This document shows, piece by piece, positions 54,377 through 62,579 of a stretch of DNA of 64,000 nt (position 1 is the stretch's first letter; each line of letters begins with the position of its first letter). Source of the stretch: an uncultured Eubacteriales bacterium (GTDB lineage Bacteria; Bacillota; Clostridia; Oscillospirales; Acutalibacteraceae); contig UQEU01000002.1 in assembly GCA_900540085.1 (NCBI GenBank), positions 124,001 to 188,000 of the forward strand, read 5' to 3'. The notes under the pieces are model-generated. The model was given only the letters and a program-made list of their open reading frames with translations, did no database searches and was not told the origin of the DNA. A program made the translations under genes and the position numbers.

Positions 54377-55110
54377 TGTGCGACGGCAGCGTAAAAGAAA
54401 AATTCAGCGATACAAAATATTTAAAAAGTGTTTTTCTTAAACATTCTGATGAAAAATACAAAACTTTTCACGCCTCTCTCGTTCCCGACCTAAACAGATT
54501 TTACGGCGTGAGAATACCCGATTTAAGAAAAATCGCAAAAGAAATATGTAAAGAAAATACGACGGATTTTTTGAAAAACTACCCAATTTCTCAAGACAGT
54601 TTTTATGAAGAAAAAGTTGTTTACGGAATTGTTTGTGCCACTGCAAAACTTGAAAATGAAGAACGAAAAACATATTTCAAAAAGTTTATACCAACAATAG
54701 ACAACTGGGCAGTTTGCGATGTTGTCGTTTCAAGTATGAAATTTTTAAACAAAAATGCTGATAAATGGAAAGATTTTATCTTTTATTATGCAGACAAAAG
54801 CGAATTTGAAAAGCGTTTTTTCATTGTAACAACTATGAGCTATTATGCAAACGATTTATATATTGATGAAGTTTTGCAATCATACATTATAAATAACGAT
54901 GAAAATTACTATGTAAATATGGCAGTCGCTTGGTCGCTTGCAACCATTTACTTAAAATATCCACAAAAGGTACTTGATATTGTGGAAAATTTAAAACTCG
55001 ACAGATTTACCACTTTAAAAACTATTTCAAAACTTTGCGAGTCGTACAGAGTTGATGAGAAAGACAAAGTTTATCTGAAAAGTTTGCGTGATAAGATTAA
55101 AAATAATTAA
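54376..55110 (+). CDS. DNA alkylation repair protein (AlkD-like)
   Basis: A 244-residue all-helical HEAT-like protein of PF08713. Landmarks are FYGVRIPDLRKIAKEI (about 34-50), NWAVCDVVVSS (about 112-122), RFFIVTTMSYY and YYVNMAVAWSLATIY. AlkD-type enzymes remove bulky or cationic N-alkylated bases; many family members are uncharacterised. GGAGG at 54361 fits ATG 54376 (or GTG 54373, which overlaps the mnmG stop). It is inserted between mnmG and rsmG, which are adjacent in Bacillus, so it looks like an addition to the conserved operon. Confidence 0.88.
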   Translation: MCDGSVKEKFSDTKYLKSVFLKHSDEKYKTFHASLVPDLNRFYGVRIPDLRKIAKEICKENTTDFLKNYPISQDSFYEEKVVYGIVCATAKLENEERKTYFKKFIPTIDNWAVCDVVVSSMKFLNKNADKWKDFIFYYADKSEFEKRFFIVTTMSYYANDLYIDEVLQSYIINNDENYYVNMAVAWSLATIYLKYPQKVLDIVENLKLDRFTTLKTISKLCESYRVDEKDKVYLKSLRDKIKNN

Positions 55111-55165
55111 ATAACTTTCCTTATATATAATGTAATTAATATTAATTATAATAATATGGTGGATT

Positions 55166-55870
55166 ATGATAAATAAAGAATTATTAAAAAATACAGCGGG
55201 CGAAATCGGAATTGAATTGTCTGACCTGCAACTTGAACAATTTGACAAATACGCTGAAATGCTTGTCGATTGGAATACGAAAATGAATTTGACGGGCATC
55301 ACTGAACCCGACGAAATTGTAATAAAGCACTTTGTTGACTGCCTTTATATTTTTAAGTACACAGACTTTCCCGAAAATGCGTCTGTTATAGATGTAGGAA
55401 CAGGTGCAGGCTTTCCCGGAATAGTAATGCTTATCGCACGCCCCGACCTGCAAATCGTTCTGCTCGACAGTCTTCAAAAAAGACTCAACTTTTTACAGGC
55501 AGTTCTTGACGAACTTAAACTGAACGCAACACTTGTTCACGCAAGGTGTGAAGACGCAGGCAAAAAAGTTGAGTACAGAGAGCGTTTTGACTTTGCAGTT
55601 GCGAGAGCCGTAGCACCTCTCAATATACTTTGTGAGTATTGTCTGCCCTTTGTAAAGCAAAACGGACTGTTTGTTTCTATGAAAGGTGCAAAAGACGAAA
55701 GAGCGATTGCAAGCAACGTTTGTTCATTGCTCGGTGCTGAATTAGAAAATAATTTTTCATATAAACTTGCTGAAGAAAACAGCAGAAATATAGTTCATTA
55801 CAAAAAGATTTCGCAAACTTCGACAAAATATCCCCGTAACAGTGCAAAAATATCTAAACAACCATTATAA
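55166..55870 (+). CDS. rsmG: 16S rRNA (guanine-N7) methyltransferase RsmG
   Basis: A 234-residue SAM-dependent methyltransferase. The SAM motif is VIDVGTGAGFPGIVMLIARPDLQIVLLDSLQKRLNFL (about 75-110), with MNLTGI and FDFAVARAVAPL typical of GidB/RsmG. It methylates G527 (E. coli numbering) of 16S rRNA. GGTGGATT precedes ATG. Followed by a strong terminator. Confidence 0.96.
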   Translation: MINKELLKNTAGEIGIELSDLQLEQFDKYAEMLVDWNTKMNLTGITEPDEIVIKHFVDCLYIFKYTDFPENASVIDVGTGAGFPGIVMLIARPDLQIVLLDSLQKRLNFLQAVLDELKLNATLVHARCEDAGKKVEYRERFDFAVARAVAPLNILCEYCLPFVKQNGLFVSMKGAKDERAIASNVCSLLGAELENNFSYKLAEENSRNIVHYKKISQTSTKYPRNSAKISKQPL

Positions 55871-55893
55871 ATTTGAAAGATTTTGACGAAACC

Positions 55894-55927
55894 AAAGAGT
55901 TTTCCACGACGGAAAACTCTTTTTTTA
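55894..55927 (+). terminator. Terminator after rsmG
   Basis: AAAGAGTTTTCC (55894-55905) pairs with GGAAAACTCTTT (55911-55922), followed by T run. Confidence 0.88.
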
Positions 55928-55976
55928 TTTGAAACAGTATGATATAGTATAGGTACAGAAGACGGGAGGAATGAAA

Positions 55977-56804
55977 ATGAAAGAAAACACGACAGTCCTG
56001 TTACTACCGACTGAACGGCTGTTGCCGAACCCGTATCAACCGAGAAAACATTTCAAAAGCGATGATTTGCTTGAACTTGCTCAAAGTATTCGGGAAAACG
56101 GAGTTCTTCAACCTCTTCTTGTTCGTAGAATAAATAACTCCGATTACTATGAAGTTGTTACAGGTGAACGGCGACTCCGTGCAAGCATACTTTCAAATTT
56201 ACAAAAAGTTCCCTGTATTGAAATTGAATGTAAAGCCGAACAGTCTGCAACACTTGCAATTATAGAAAACATACAACGCAGTGAATTGTCTTTTTTTGAA
56301 GAGGCAAACGCCATTGCTAAACTTTCCGAAACTTTTGGTATGACACAAGATGAAATAGCAAAAAGACTCGGCAAAAGCCAAAGTGCAATAAGCAATAAAC
56401 TGCGACTGTTAAAACTTCCGTCAGATGTCAGATACTTCATCGAAAAAGAAAATCTGACAGAAAGACACGCAAGAGCGTTGTTAAAACTCTCAAGCACAAA
56501 AGATATTTGGCAGACTTTAAATATGATAAAAGAAAAAGGTTTAAATGTCCGCCAAACTGAAGAATATATCGAAAAATTAACCGACAATACGGTTAAGCCG
56601 AAGAAAAACATAGTAAAAATCTTTAAAGATATAAGAATTTTTATCAATACAGTAAACAAAGCAATAGAAACTATGAGAAGTGCAGGAATTGACGCTGACT
56701 CTAAAAAAACGGAAACAGAAGATTTTATCGAGTTTTTAGTGCGTATTCCTAAAACGGCAAGCAAAACTCCGACACTTGCGGATAATAAAAGCAACCTTGC
56801 CTGA
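55977..56804 (+). CDS. noc: Nucleoid occlusion protein Noc (ParB paralogue)
   Basis: A 275-residue ParB/Noc-family protein. The N-terminal CTP-binding patch is VTGERRLRAS with NIQRSELSFFEEA, and the central helix-turn-helix is TQDEIAKRLGKSQSAISNKLRLLKLP. The four residues that separate Noc from ParB (Q173, K179, K184, R201 in B. subtilis Noc numbering) have counterparts here in KSQSA, NKLRLLK and ERHAR, so Noc is favoured over a second ParB. Noc protects the nucleoid from the division septum. No perfect Noc-binding site was found in the window. ATG 55977 fits GGAGG better than ATG 55971. It sits between rsmG and parA, as in Bacillus. Confidence 0.88.
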   Translation: MKENTTVLLLPTERLLPNPYQPRKHFKSDDLLELAQSIRENGVLQPLLVRRINNSDYYEVVTGERRLRASILSNLQKVPCIEIECKAEQSATLAIIENIQRSELSFFEEANAIAKLSETFGMTQDEIAKRLGKSQSAISNKLRLLKLPSDVRYFIEKENLTERHARALLKLSSTKDIWQTLNMIKEKGLNVRQTEEYIEKLTDNTVKPKKNIVKIFKDIRIFINTVNKAIETMRSAGIDADSKKTETEDFIEFLVRIPKTASKTPTLADNKSNLA

Positions 56805-56953
56805 TTAACTTTGCTTAAAACGGGTAACCGTTTTAACATATTCTCCTCTTTTCATCACGCGGAATTCCCTGACTTATGTCGGGGTTTTCTGCTTTTTTAA
56901 TATTATTTAAGTATTCACGCTTTTTATCACAAATTATAATTTCAGCATAAAAA
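56805..56953. other. Region after noc with a small palindrome
   Basis: TTAAAACGG-GTAA-CCGTTTTAA near 56815-56838 forms an 8-9 bp hairpin without a clear T run, so a weak terminator or a binding site. Nothing else seen before the first parS. Confidence 0.4.
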
Positions 56954-56969
56954 TGTTTCACATGAAACA
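56954..56969. promoter_or_regulatory. parS site 1
   Basis: TGTTTCACATGAAACA, a perfect 16-bp palindrome differing from the Bacillus parS consensus TGTTNCACGTGAAACA only at one central base. Confidence 0.95.
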
Positions 56970-57030
56970 TTTTCTGTTTAGGCATTCGTTTTGTTCATCA
57001 TTTTAATTTTGATAAACATATTTCGCACAT

Positions 57031-57046
57031 TGTTTCACATGAAACA
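57031..57046. promoter_or_regulatory. parS site 2
   Basis: Identical 16-bp copy of parS site 1, 77 bp further on. Confidence 0.95.
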
Positions 57047-57098
57047 TTTTGAATATCAGCACCTTACATTTTGATATTGATAAACACATTTTACCGAT

Positions 57099-57114
57099 TG
57101 TTTCACATGAAACA
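57099..57114. promoter_or_regulatory. parS site 3
   Basis: Identical 16-bp copy, 68 bp after site 2 and 60 bp before the parA promoter. Confidence 0.95.
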
Positions 57115-57173
57115 TTTGCAAATTACAATACTTAAAACAGTTATTATAAATTGCGAATTATATATTAAAACTG

Positions 57174-57202
57174 TTGAAAGACGCATATATATGTGGTAAA
57201 AT
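57174..57202 (+). promoter_or_regulatory. Promoter of the parA-parB-serS run
   Basis: TTGAAA at 57174-57179, 17-bp spacer, TAAAAT at 57197-57202. It lies 60 bp from the third parS, so ParB spreading could affect it. Confidence 0.65.
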
Positions 57203-57247
57203 GATACTATAATTGATTATATTATAACAAATATAACGGAGGTAATG

Positions 57248-58009
57248 ATGGGAAAAACCGTTTCTATTTTTAACCAAAAAGGCGGTGTGGGAAAAACTAC
57301 TACCTGTATCAATCTTTCTGCTGCTGTTGCGGCAAAAGGCAAAAAGGTTTTACTTGTAGATTTAGACCCGCAAGGCAATGCAACAAGCGGTTTAGGTACA
57401 GACAAATCGGAAGTTGCACATTCAACTTATGATATACTTGTAAATTCCGTTCAAGCGAGAGCCATAGTTATTGAAACACCGTTCAAAAATCTTTCTCTTT
57501 TACCTGCCAATATGAACCTTGCAGGCGCAGAACTCGAACTTGCAGAAGCAGACGACAGAAACCGTGTGCTGAAAAAGGCACTTGCACCGTTGATTGTTGA
57601 CTACGACTATATTTTTATTGACTGTCCGCCGAGTTTGGGACTGCTTTCTTTAAATGCATTGACTGCGTCAGATACTTTGATAGTACCTTTGCAGTGCGAA
57701 TACTATGCACTTGAAGGTTTGAGCCAACTTGTAAACACAGTAAGAATAGTCAAAAACCACTACAACGAGCATTTAGAGTTTGAGGGCGTTGTCTTTACTA
57801 TGTACGACAACCGTTTGAAGTTAAATCAACAAGTTTTATCGGAAGTTGAAAAGTATTTTCCGAAAAAGACTTACAAAACACACATTCCTCGTGGAGTAAG
57901 ACTTGCCGAAGCACCGAGTTACGGTATGCCGATAATGTACTATGAAAAGTATTCAAAAGGCAGTCTTTCATACAAAAAACTTGCTGAGGAATTTCTTAAA
58001 AAACAGTAA
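57248..58009 (+). CDS. parA: Chromosome partitioning ATPase ParA/Soj
   Basis: A 253-residue deviant-Walker ATPase. The P-loop is FNQKGGVGKTTT (residues about 7-18), with VDLDPQGNATSG and DCPPSLGLLSLNAL. With ParB and parS it positions the replicated origins. In Bacillus Soj also regulates DnaA. ATG 57248 (5 nt after GGAGGT) is preferred over ATG 57245. Preceded by three parS sites and followed 11 bp later by parB. Confidence 0.97.
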   Translation: MGKTVSIFNQKGGVGKTTTCINLSAAVAAKGKKVLLVDLDPQGNATSGLGTDKSEVAHSTYDILVNSVQARAIVIETPFKNLSLLPANMNLAGAELELAEADDRNRVLKKALAPLIVDYDYIFIDCPPSLGLLSLNALTASDTLIVPLQCEYYALEGLSQLVNTVRIVKNHYNEHLEFEGVVFTMYDNRLKLNQQVLSEVEKYFPKKTYKTHIPRGVRLAEAPSYGMPIMYYEKYSKGSLSYKKLAEEFLKKQ

Positions 58010-58020
58010 AGGATGAAAAA

Positions 58021-58863
58021 ATGGCAGGATTAAACAGTAAAAAAGGGCTTGGCGCTTTAATGTTTGAAAATTCCGTTGACGATATGGTGCCGACAAACAC
58101 TTTACCCATTGACGAAATTATACCTAACAAAGACCAGCCGAGAAAAACATTTGATGAAAATTCATTGCAGGAACTTGCAGACAGTATCATACATCACGGT
58201 GTTTTACAGCCGTTGCTTGTTCGCCCCTTAATTGACGGCGGATACCAACTTGTTGCAGGCGAACGCAGATACAGAGCAAGCCGAATTGCAGGATTGAAAG
58301 AAGTACCTGTTGTTGTAAAAGAACTGACAGATACCGAAACTATGGAAATTGCAATCATAGAAAATCTCCAGCGTGAAGACTTAAACCCGATAGAAGAAGC
58401 AGAAGGCTTACAGGCACTTATCGACAAGTGCGGATTTACGCAGGAAGAAGTTGCAACTTCGGTAGGTCGCTCAAGACCGGCTATTGCAAACAGTTTAAGA
58501 CTTTTAAAATTGCCTGAAGATGTGCGTGCTTTGACAAAAGATGGCGTACTTTCGGCAGGACACGCAAGAGCGCTCCTTGCTTTTGAAAACAGTGCTATGA
58601 TTTCAGAAGCGGCAAAAGTTACTTTGGAAAAGAATTTGACCGTAAGAGAAGTTGAAAAAATGGCAAAAAATTCTTCCAAAACAGGCTTTAAATCTCCAAA
58701 GATAAAAAGGCGTGACAGTTTCTACGACGAAGTAGAGATTAGTTTAACTGAAACATTAGGCAGAAAAGTCAAAGTCGTAAATTCAGGCAAAAAAGGAACG
58801 CTTGAAATAGAGTTCTACTCAGCAGACGATTTAAAAAACATTGCGAACAAACTCGGCGAATAA
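58021..58863 (+). CDS. parB: Chromosome partitioning protein ParB/Spo0J
   Basis: A 280-residue CTPase DNA clamp. The N-terminal domain has the arginine patch AGERRYRASR and NLQREDLNPIEEAEG, the helix-turn-helix is TQEEVATSVGRSRPAIANSLRLLKLP, and a C-terminal dimer domain covers about 215-280. SRPA and GHARAL match the ParB side of the ParB/Noc specificity switch. It loads at the parS sites just upstream of parA. AAAGGATG precedes ATG. Confidence 0.97.
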   Translation: MAGLNSKKGLGALMFENSVDDMVPTNTLPIDEIIPNKDQPRKTFDENSLQELADSIIHHGVLQPLLVRPLIDGGYQLVAGERRYRASRIAGLKEVPVVVKELTDTETMEIAIIENLQREDLNPIEEAEGLQALIDKCGFTQEEVATSVGRSRPAIANSLRLLKLPEDVRALTKDGVLSAGHARALLAFENSAMISEAAKVTLEKNLTVREVEKMAKNSSKTGFKSPKIKRRDSFYDEVEISLTETLGRKVKVVNSGKKGTLEIEFYSADDLKNIANKLGE

Positions 58864-58876
58864 GGAGTACATATAA

Positions 58877-60154
58877 ATGATAGATATTAAATTTTTAAGA
58901 GAAAATCCCGAAATAGTAAAAGAAAACATTAAAAAGAAATTTCAAGATAAAAAATTACCGCTTGTTGACGAAGTGATTGAACTTGACAAAGAAAAAAGAG
59001 AAATTCAACAAAAAGCCGACGAACTTCGTGCAAACAGAAATAAAATCAGCAAAGAAATCGGTGCTTTGATGGCTCAAGGCAAAAAAGAAGAGGGTATGGC
59101 TCTCAAAGAGGAAGTTTCAAAGCAAGCAAAAGAACTTGAAGAACTTTCACAAAAAGAAACTGAACTTACAGAAAAAGTTACAAAAATAATGATGACCATA
59201 CCTCAAATCATTGACGACACCGTGCCTGTCGGCAAAGATGACAGTGAAAATGTTGAAATTCAGAAATACGGCGAACCCGTTGTACCCGACTTTGAAATTC
59301 CGTACCATACGGAAATTATGGAAAAATTCAATGGAATTGACCTTGACGCAGCAAGAAAAGTTGCAGGAAACGGTTTTTACTACCTTATGGGCGACATTGC
59401 AAGACTTCATTCGGCAGTCATTTCCTATGCAAGAGATTTTATGATTGACCGTGGCTTCACTTACTGCGTACCGCCGTTTATGATTCGTTCAAGCGTTGTA
59501 AACGGGGTAATGAGTTTTGACGAAATGGACGCTATGATGTATAAAATTGAGGGCGAAGACCTATATCTCATCGGCACAAGCGAACATTCTATGATTGGTA
59601 AATTTATAAATACAATCACACCCGAAAGCGAACTTCCCAAAACACTCACTTCTTACTCACCTTGCTTCAGAAAAGAAAAAGGCGCTCACGGTATTGAAGA
59701 AAGAGGCGTTTACAGAATTCATCAGTTTGAAAAGCAGGAAATGATAGTTGTCTGCAAACCCGAAGAGTCAAAAATGTGGTTTGACAAACTTTGGCAAAAT
59801 ACAGTTGACCTTTTCAGAAGTCTTGACATTCCCGTTCGCACACTTGAATGTTGTTCGGGCGACCTTGCAGATTTAAAATGCAAATCAATAGATGTTGAGG
59901 CTTGGTCTCCCCGTCAAAAGAAATATTTTGAAGTCGGCTCTTGTTCAAACTTGGGCGACGCTCAGGCAAGAAGACTTAAAATCAGAGTTAAGGGCGAAAA
60001 CGGAAATTATCTCGCTCATACACTCAACAACACCGTTGTTGCTCCGCCGAGAATGCTTATAGCATTTCTTGAAAATAATCTTCAAGCAGACGGTACAATT
60101 CGTATTCCGACAGCACTTCAACCATATATGGGCGGAAAAGCTGTTATAGAATAA
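58877..60154 (+). CDS. serS: Seryl-tRNA synthetase
   Basis: A 425-residue class II synthetase. The N-terminal coiled-coil arm covers about 25-105 and the catalytic core has PPFMIRS, GTSEHSMIG, motif 2 SPCFRKEKGAHGIEERGVYRIHQFEK (cited in part) and motif 3 near TALQPYMGG. It charges tRNA-Ser. It lies 13 bp after parB, so it is likely co-transcribed; the leader is too short for a T-box. AAGGAG precedes ATG. Confidence 0.97.
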   Translation: MIDIKFLRENPEIVKENIKKKFQDKKLPLVDEVIELDKEKREIQQKADELRANRNKISKEIGALMAQGKKEEGMALKEEVSKQAKELEELSQKETELTEKVTKIMMTIPQIIDDTVPVGKDDSENVEIQKYGEPVVPDFEIPYHTEIMEKFNGIDLDAARKVAGNGFYYLMGDIARLHSAVISYARDFMIDRGFTYCVPPFMIRSSVVNGVMSFDEMDAMMYKIEGEDLYLIGTSEHSMIGKFINTITPESELPKTLTSYSPCFRKEKGAHGIEERGVYRIHQFEKQEMIVVCKPEESKMWFDKLWQNTVDLFRSLDIPVRTLECCSGDLADLKCKSIDVEAWSPRQKKYFEVGSCSNLGDAQARRLKIRVKGENGNYLAHTLNNTVVAPPRMLIAFLENNLQADGTIRIPTALQPYMGGKAVIE

Positions 60155-60181
60155 ATAAACAAAAAACGAAAGGAAAAGCGT

Positions 60182-61036
60182 ATGGACAAAGGAACAAGAA
60201 AGATGCTCGAAACGGCTGCGTGCAATATCAGAATGGGCATCATTGAAGGAACTTACAACGCAAAAGCAGGTCATCCGGGCGGCTCGCTTTCTGCGGCAGA
60301 TGTTTTTGCTTATCTCTATTTTAAAGAAATGGATGTTGAGCCGAAACGCCCTGACTGGAAGTACAGAGACAGATTTGTACTTTCAAAGGGACACTGTGCA
60401 CCCGGTTTATATTCTGCGCTTGCGTATCGTGGATTTTTCCCTGTTGAAGATTTGAAAACACTCCGTCATATCGGTTCTCATCTTCAGGGACATCCGAATA
60501 TGAACACGACACCCGGCATAGATATGAGTACGGGTTCACTCGGTCAAGGCATAAGCGCCGCAGTAGGAATGGCGCAGGGGGCAAAATATACAAACAAAAA
60601 CAAACTTCGTGTTTATACACTTTTAGGCGACGGCGAAATTGAAGAAGGTCAGGTTTGGGAAGCACTTATGTTTGCATCTCAATATAAATTAGACAATCTT
60701 TGCGTTATCATCGACTCAAACGGTTTGCAGATTGACGGCAGATGTGAAGATGTTATGAGCGCTGAACCTATTGATAAAAAAGTAGAGGCTTTCGGTCTTA
60801 ATCATATTACCGTTAACGGAAATGATATGGCTGAACTTGAAAAAGCATTTGACGCATTCCATAAAAATAAAAATTCAGGCAAACCTTTTGCAATCATTAT
60901 GAAAACCGTCAAAGGCTGCGGAGTTTCATTTATGGAAGACAAAGTTGAATGGCACGGAAAAGCTCCTAACAAGGAACAATACGACCTTGCAATGAAAGAA
61001 TTGCAAGAAAAACTTGAAAAAATTAAGGAGGCGTAA
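60182..61036 (+). CDS. Transketolase, N-terminal subunit
   Basis: A 284-residue protein with the thiamine diphosphate part of a split transketolase: KAGHPGGSLSAADVFAYLYF (about 28-47), SKGHCAPGLYSAL, GSLGQGISAAVGMA and the metal-binding GDGEIEEGQVWEALMFASQY. It forms the enzyme with the next gene product and moves two-carbon units in the pentose phosphate pathway. AAGGAAA precedes ATG. Three bases before the C-terminal subunit gene. Confidence 0.95.
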   Translation: MDKGTRKMLETAACNIRMGIIEGTYNAKAGHPGGSLSAADVFAYLYFKEMDVEPKRPDWKYRDRFVLSKGHCAPGLYSALAYRGFFPVEDLKTLRHIGSHLQGHPNMNTTPGIDMSTGSLGQGISAAVGMAQGAKYTNKNKLRVYTLLGDGEIEEGQVWEALMFASQYKLDNLCVIIDSNGLQIDGRCEDVMSAEPIDKKVEAFGLNHITVNGNDMAELEKAFDAFHKNKNSGKPFAIIMKTVKGCGVSFMEDKVEWHGKAPNKEQYDLAMKELQEKLEKIKEA

Positions 61037-61039
61037 GCA

Positions 61040-61981
61040 ATGGCAGAAGTTAAGAAAATCGCTACAAGAGACAGTTACGGCAACGCTCTTAAAGAACTTG
61101 CAGAAAAAGGCGAAAAGAAACTTGTCGTACTTGACGCCGACCTTGCGGCTGCAACAAAAACAGGTATTTTCAGAAATGCTTTCCCAGAAAGACACTTCAA
61201 CTGCGGTATTGCCGAGTCAAATATGATTGGCGTTGCAGCAGGTTTAAGCACAATGGGACTCGTGCCTTTCGCTTCAAGTTTTGCAATGTTTGCAGCAGGC
61301 AGAGCATTTGAACAAATCAGAAACACTATCGGTTATCCGCACTTAAATGTTAAAATCGGTGCTACACACGCAGGCATTTCAGTTGGCGAAGACGGTGCTT
61401 CACATCAATGTTGTGAAGACTTTGCACTTATGCGTTCTATTCCGGGTATGACAGTAATCTGTCCGGCAGACGATGTTGAAGCTCGTCAGGCTGTTAAAGA
61501 AGCATATAAATTTAACGGTCCCGTATATCTTCGTTTCGGCAGACTTGCCGTTCCTGTTTTCCACGATGAAAGTTATAAATTCAAAATCGGAAAGGGCGAA
61601 ATCGTAAAAGACGGTAAAGATGTTGCCATCATTGCAAACGGTCTTATGGTTGCCGAAGCAATCGAGGCTGCAAAAGTGCTTGAAGAAAAAGGCATTGACG
61701 CAATGGTTATCAATATGGCTACCATCAAACCTCTTGACGAGAAACTTGTTGTAAAAGCTGCAAGAAAATGTAAAAAAATCATCACTGTTGAAGAACACAA
61801 TGTTATCGGCGGTCTCGGCGATGCAGTTTGCGGATGTCTTGCAGAAAAAAGACCTACTCCTGTCAGAAAAATCGGCGTAAACGACGAGTTCGGCCACAGC
61901 GGTCCTGCTCTCGACCTTCTCAAACAGTTCGGTCTTTCGGCAGAACATATCGTTGAAGTTGCAGAAGATTTTGTAAAATAA
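61040..61981 (+). CDS. Transketolase, C-terminal subunit
   Basis: A 313-residue protein with the pyrimidine-binding domain (about 5-170: VLDADLAAATKTGIF, CGIAESNMIGVAAGLSTMG with the conserved Glu, GEDGASHQCCEDFALMR) and the C-terminal domain (about 185-313: TVEEHNVIGGLGDAV). It completes the split transketolase with the gene three bases upstream. GGAGG precedes ATG. Confidence 0.95.
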   Translation: MAEVKKIATRDSYGNALKELAEKGEKKLVVLDADLAAATKTGIFRNAFPERHFNCGIAESNMIGVAAGLSTMGLVPFASSFAMFAAGRAFEQIRNTIGYPHLNVKIGATHAGISVGEDGASHQCCEDFALMRSIPGMTVICPADDVEARQAVKEAYKFNGPVYLRFGRLAVPVFHDESYKFKIGKGEIVKDGKDVAIIANGLMVAEAIEAAKVLEEKGIDAMVINMATIKPLDEKLVVKAARKCKKIITVEEHNVIGGLGDAVCGCLAEKRPTPVRKIGVNDEFGHSGPALDLLKQFGLSAEHIVEVAEDFVK

Positions 61982-62010
61982 TCTTATTTTCAACATTTAA
62001 TAGGCATAAT

Positions 62011-62044
62011 AAAAAGAGTCAGAAAATTCTGACTCTTTTTTTAT
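62011..62044. terminator. Bidirectional terminator between transketolase and a GNAT gene
   Basis: AAAAAGAGTCAGA (62011-62023) pairs with TCTGACTCTTTTT (62028-62040), overlapping the stop region of the minus-strand GNAT gene. Confidence 0.9.
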
Positions 62045-62463
62045 ATATCTTTAAACATTTTAATATGTTCGCACCATTCCTCAAAATATGTTTCTCCGAA
62101 AGCCACAAAACCGCACTTTTCATAGAAACCTTTTGCACGAAGTTGTGCCGAAAGAACAATTTTTGATGCACCTGCTTTTTTGCACTCATCTTCAAGCGTT
62201 TTCATCACAATTTTTCCTACGCCGTCTTTTCTTTTTTCTTTAACAACGGCAATTCTGCCGACACGCATTTCGCCGTCTTCTTCGCCCTTATAAAATCTGC
62301 CGATTGCAACTGCCTTTTCGCCGTCATAAAAAACAAGATGGATAGATTTGTCGTCTATATCGTCAAACTCTTCTTCAAATTTCTGCTCGTCAACAAAAAC
62401 AGTTTGGCGAATATTTTTGTCATCTTCGCAAAGATAATCATATTTTTTTACTGTCAATTCCAT
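62041..62463 (-). CDS. GNAT family N-acetyltransferase (ElaA/YjcF-like)
   Basis: A 140-residue protein. The N-terminal IRQTVFVDEQKFEEEFDDIDDKSIHLVFYDG (about 16-45, cited in part) is typical of the ElaA/YjcF group. The acetyl-CoA site is VGRIAVVKEKRKDGVGKIVMK (about 75-95) and the C-terminal FYEKCGFVAFGETYFEEWCEHIKM is complete. Substrate unknown. ATG 62463 follows CGGAGA; the frame is open 16 codons further but crosses the upstream terminator. Lies downstream of gyrA. Confidence 0.87.
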   Translation of the reverse strand: MELTVKKYDYLCEDDKNIRQTVFVDEQKFEEEFDDIDDKSIHLVFYDGEKAVAIGRFYKGEEDGEMRVGRIAVVKEKRKDGVGKIVMKTLEDECKKAGASKIVLSAQLRAKGFYEKCGFVAFGETYFEEWCEHIKMFKDI

Positions 62464-62476
62464 ATTTTCTCCGACA

Positions 62477-62514
62477 AAAATGCCGAAATACAAATGTATG
62501 TATATCGGCATTTT
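62477..62514 (-). terminator. Terminator after gyrA
   Basis: On the minus strand, AAAATGCCGA (62514-62505) pairs with TCGGCATTTT (62486-62477), then T run. It sits between gyrA and the GNAT gene, whose start is only 14 bp further on. Confidence 0.75.
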
Positions 62515-62579
62515 ATGTTTTATTTAAACATTTTTACATTTATAATTTTATAATTTAAAATAATTAAATTATATCAATA

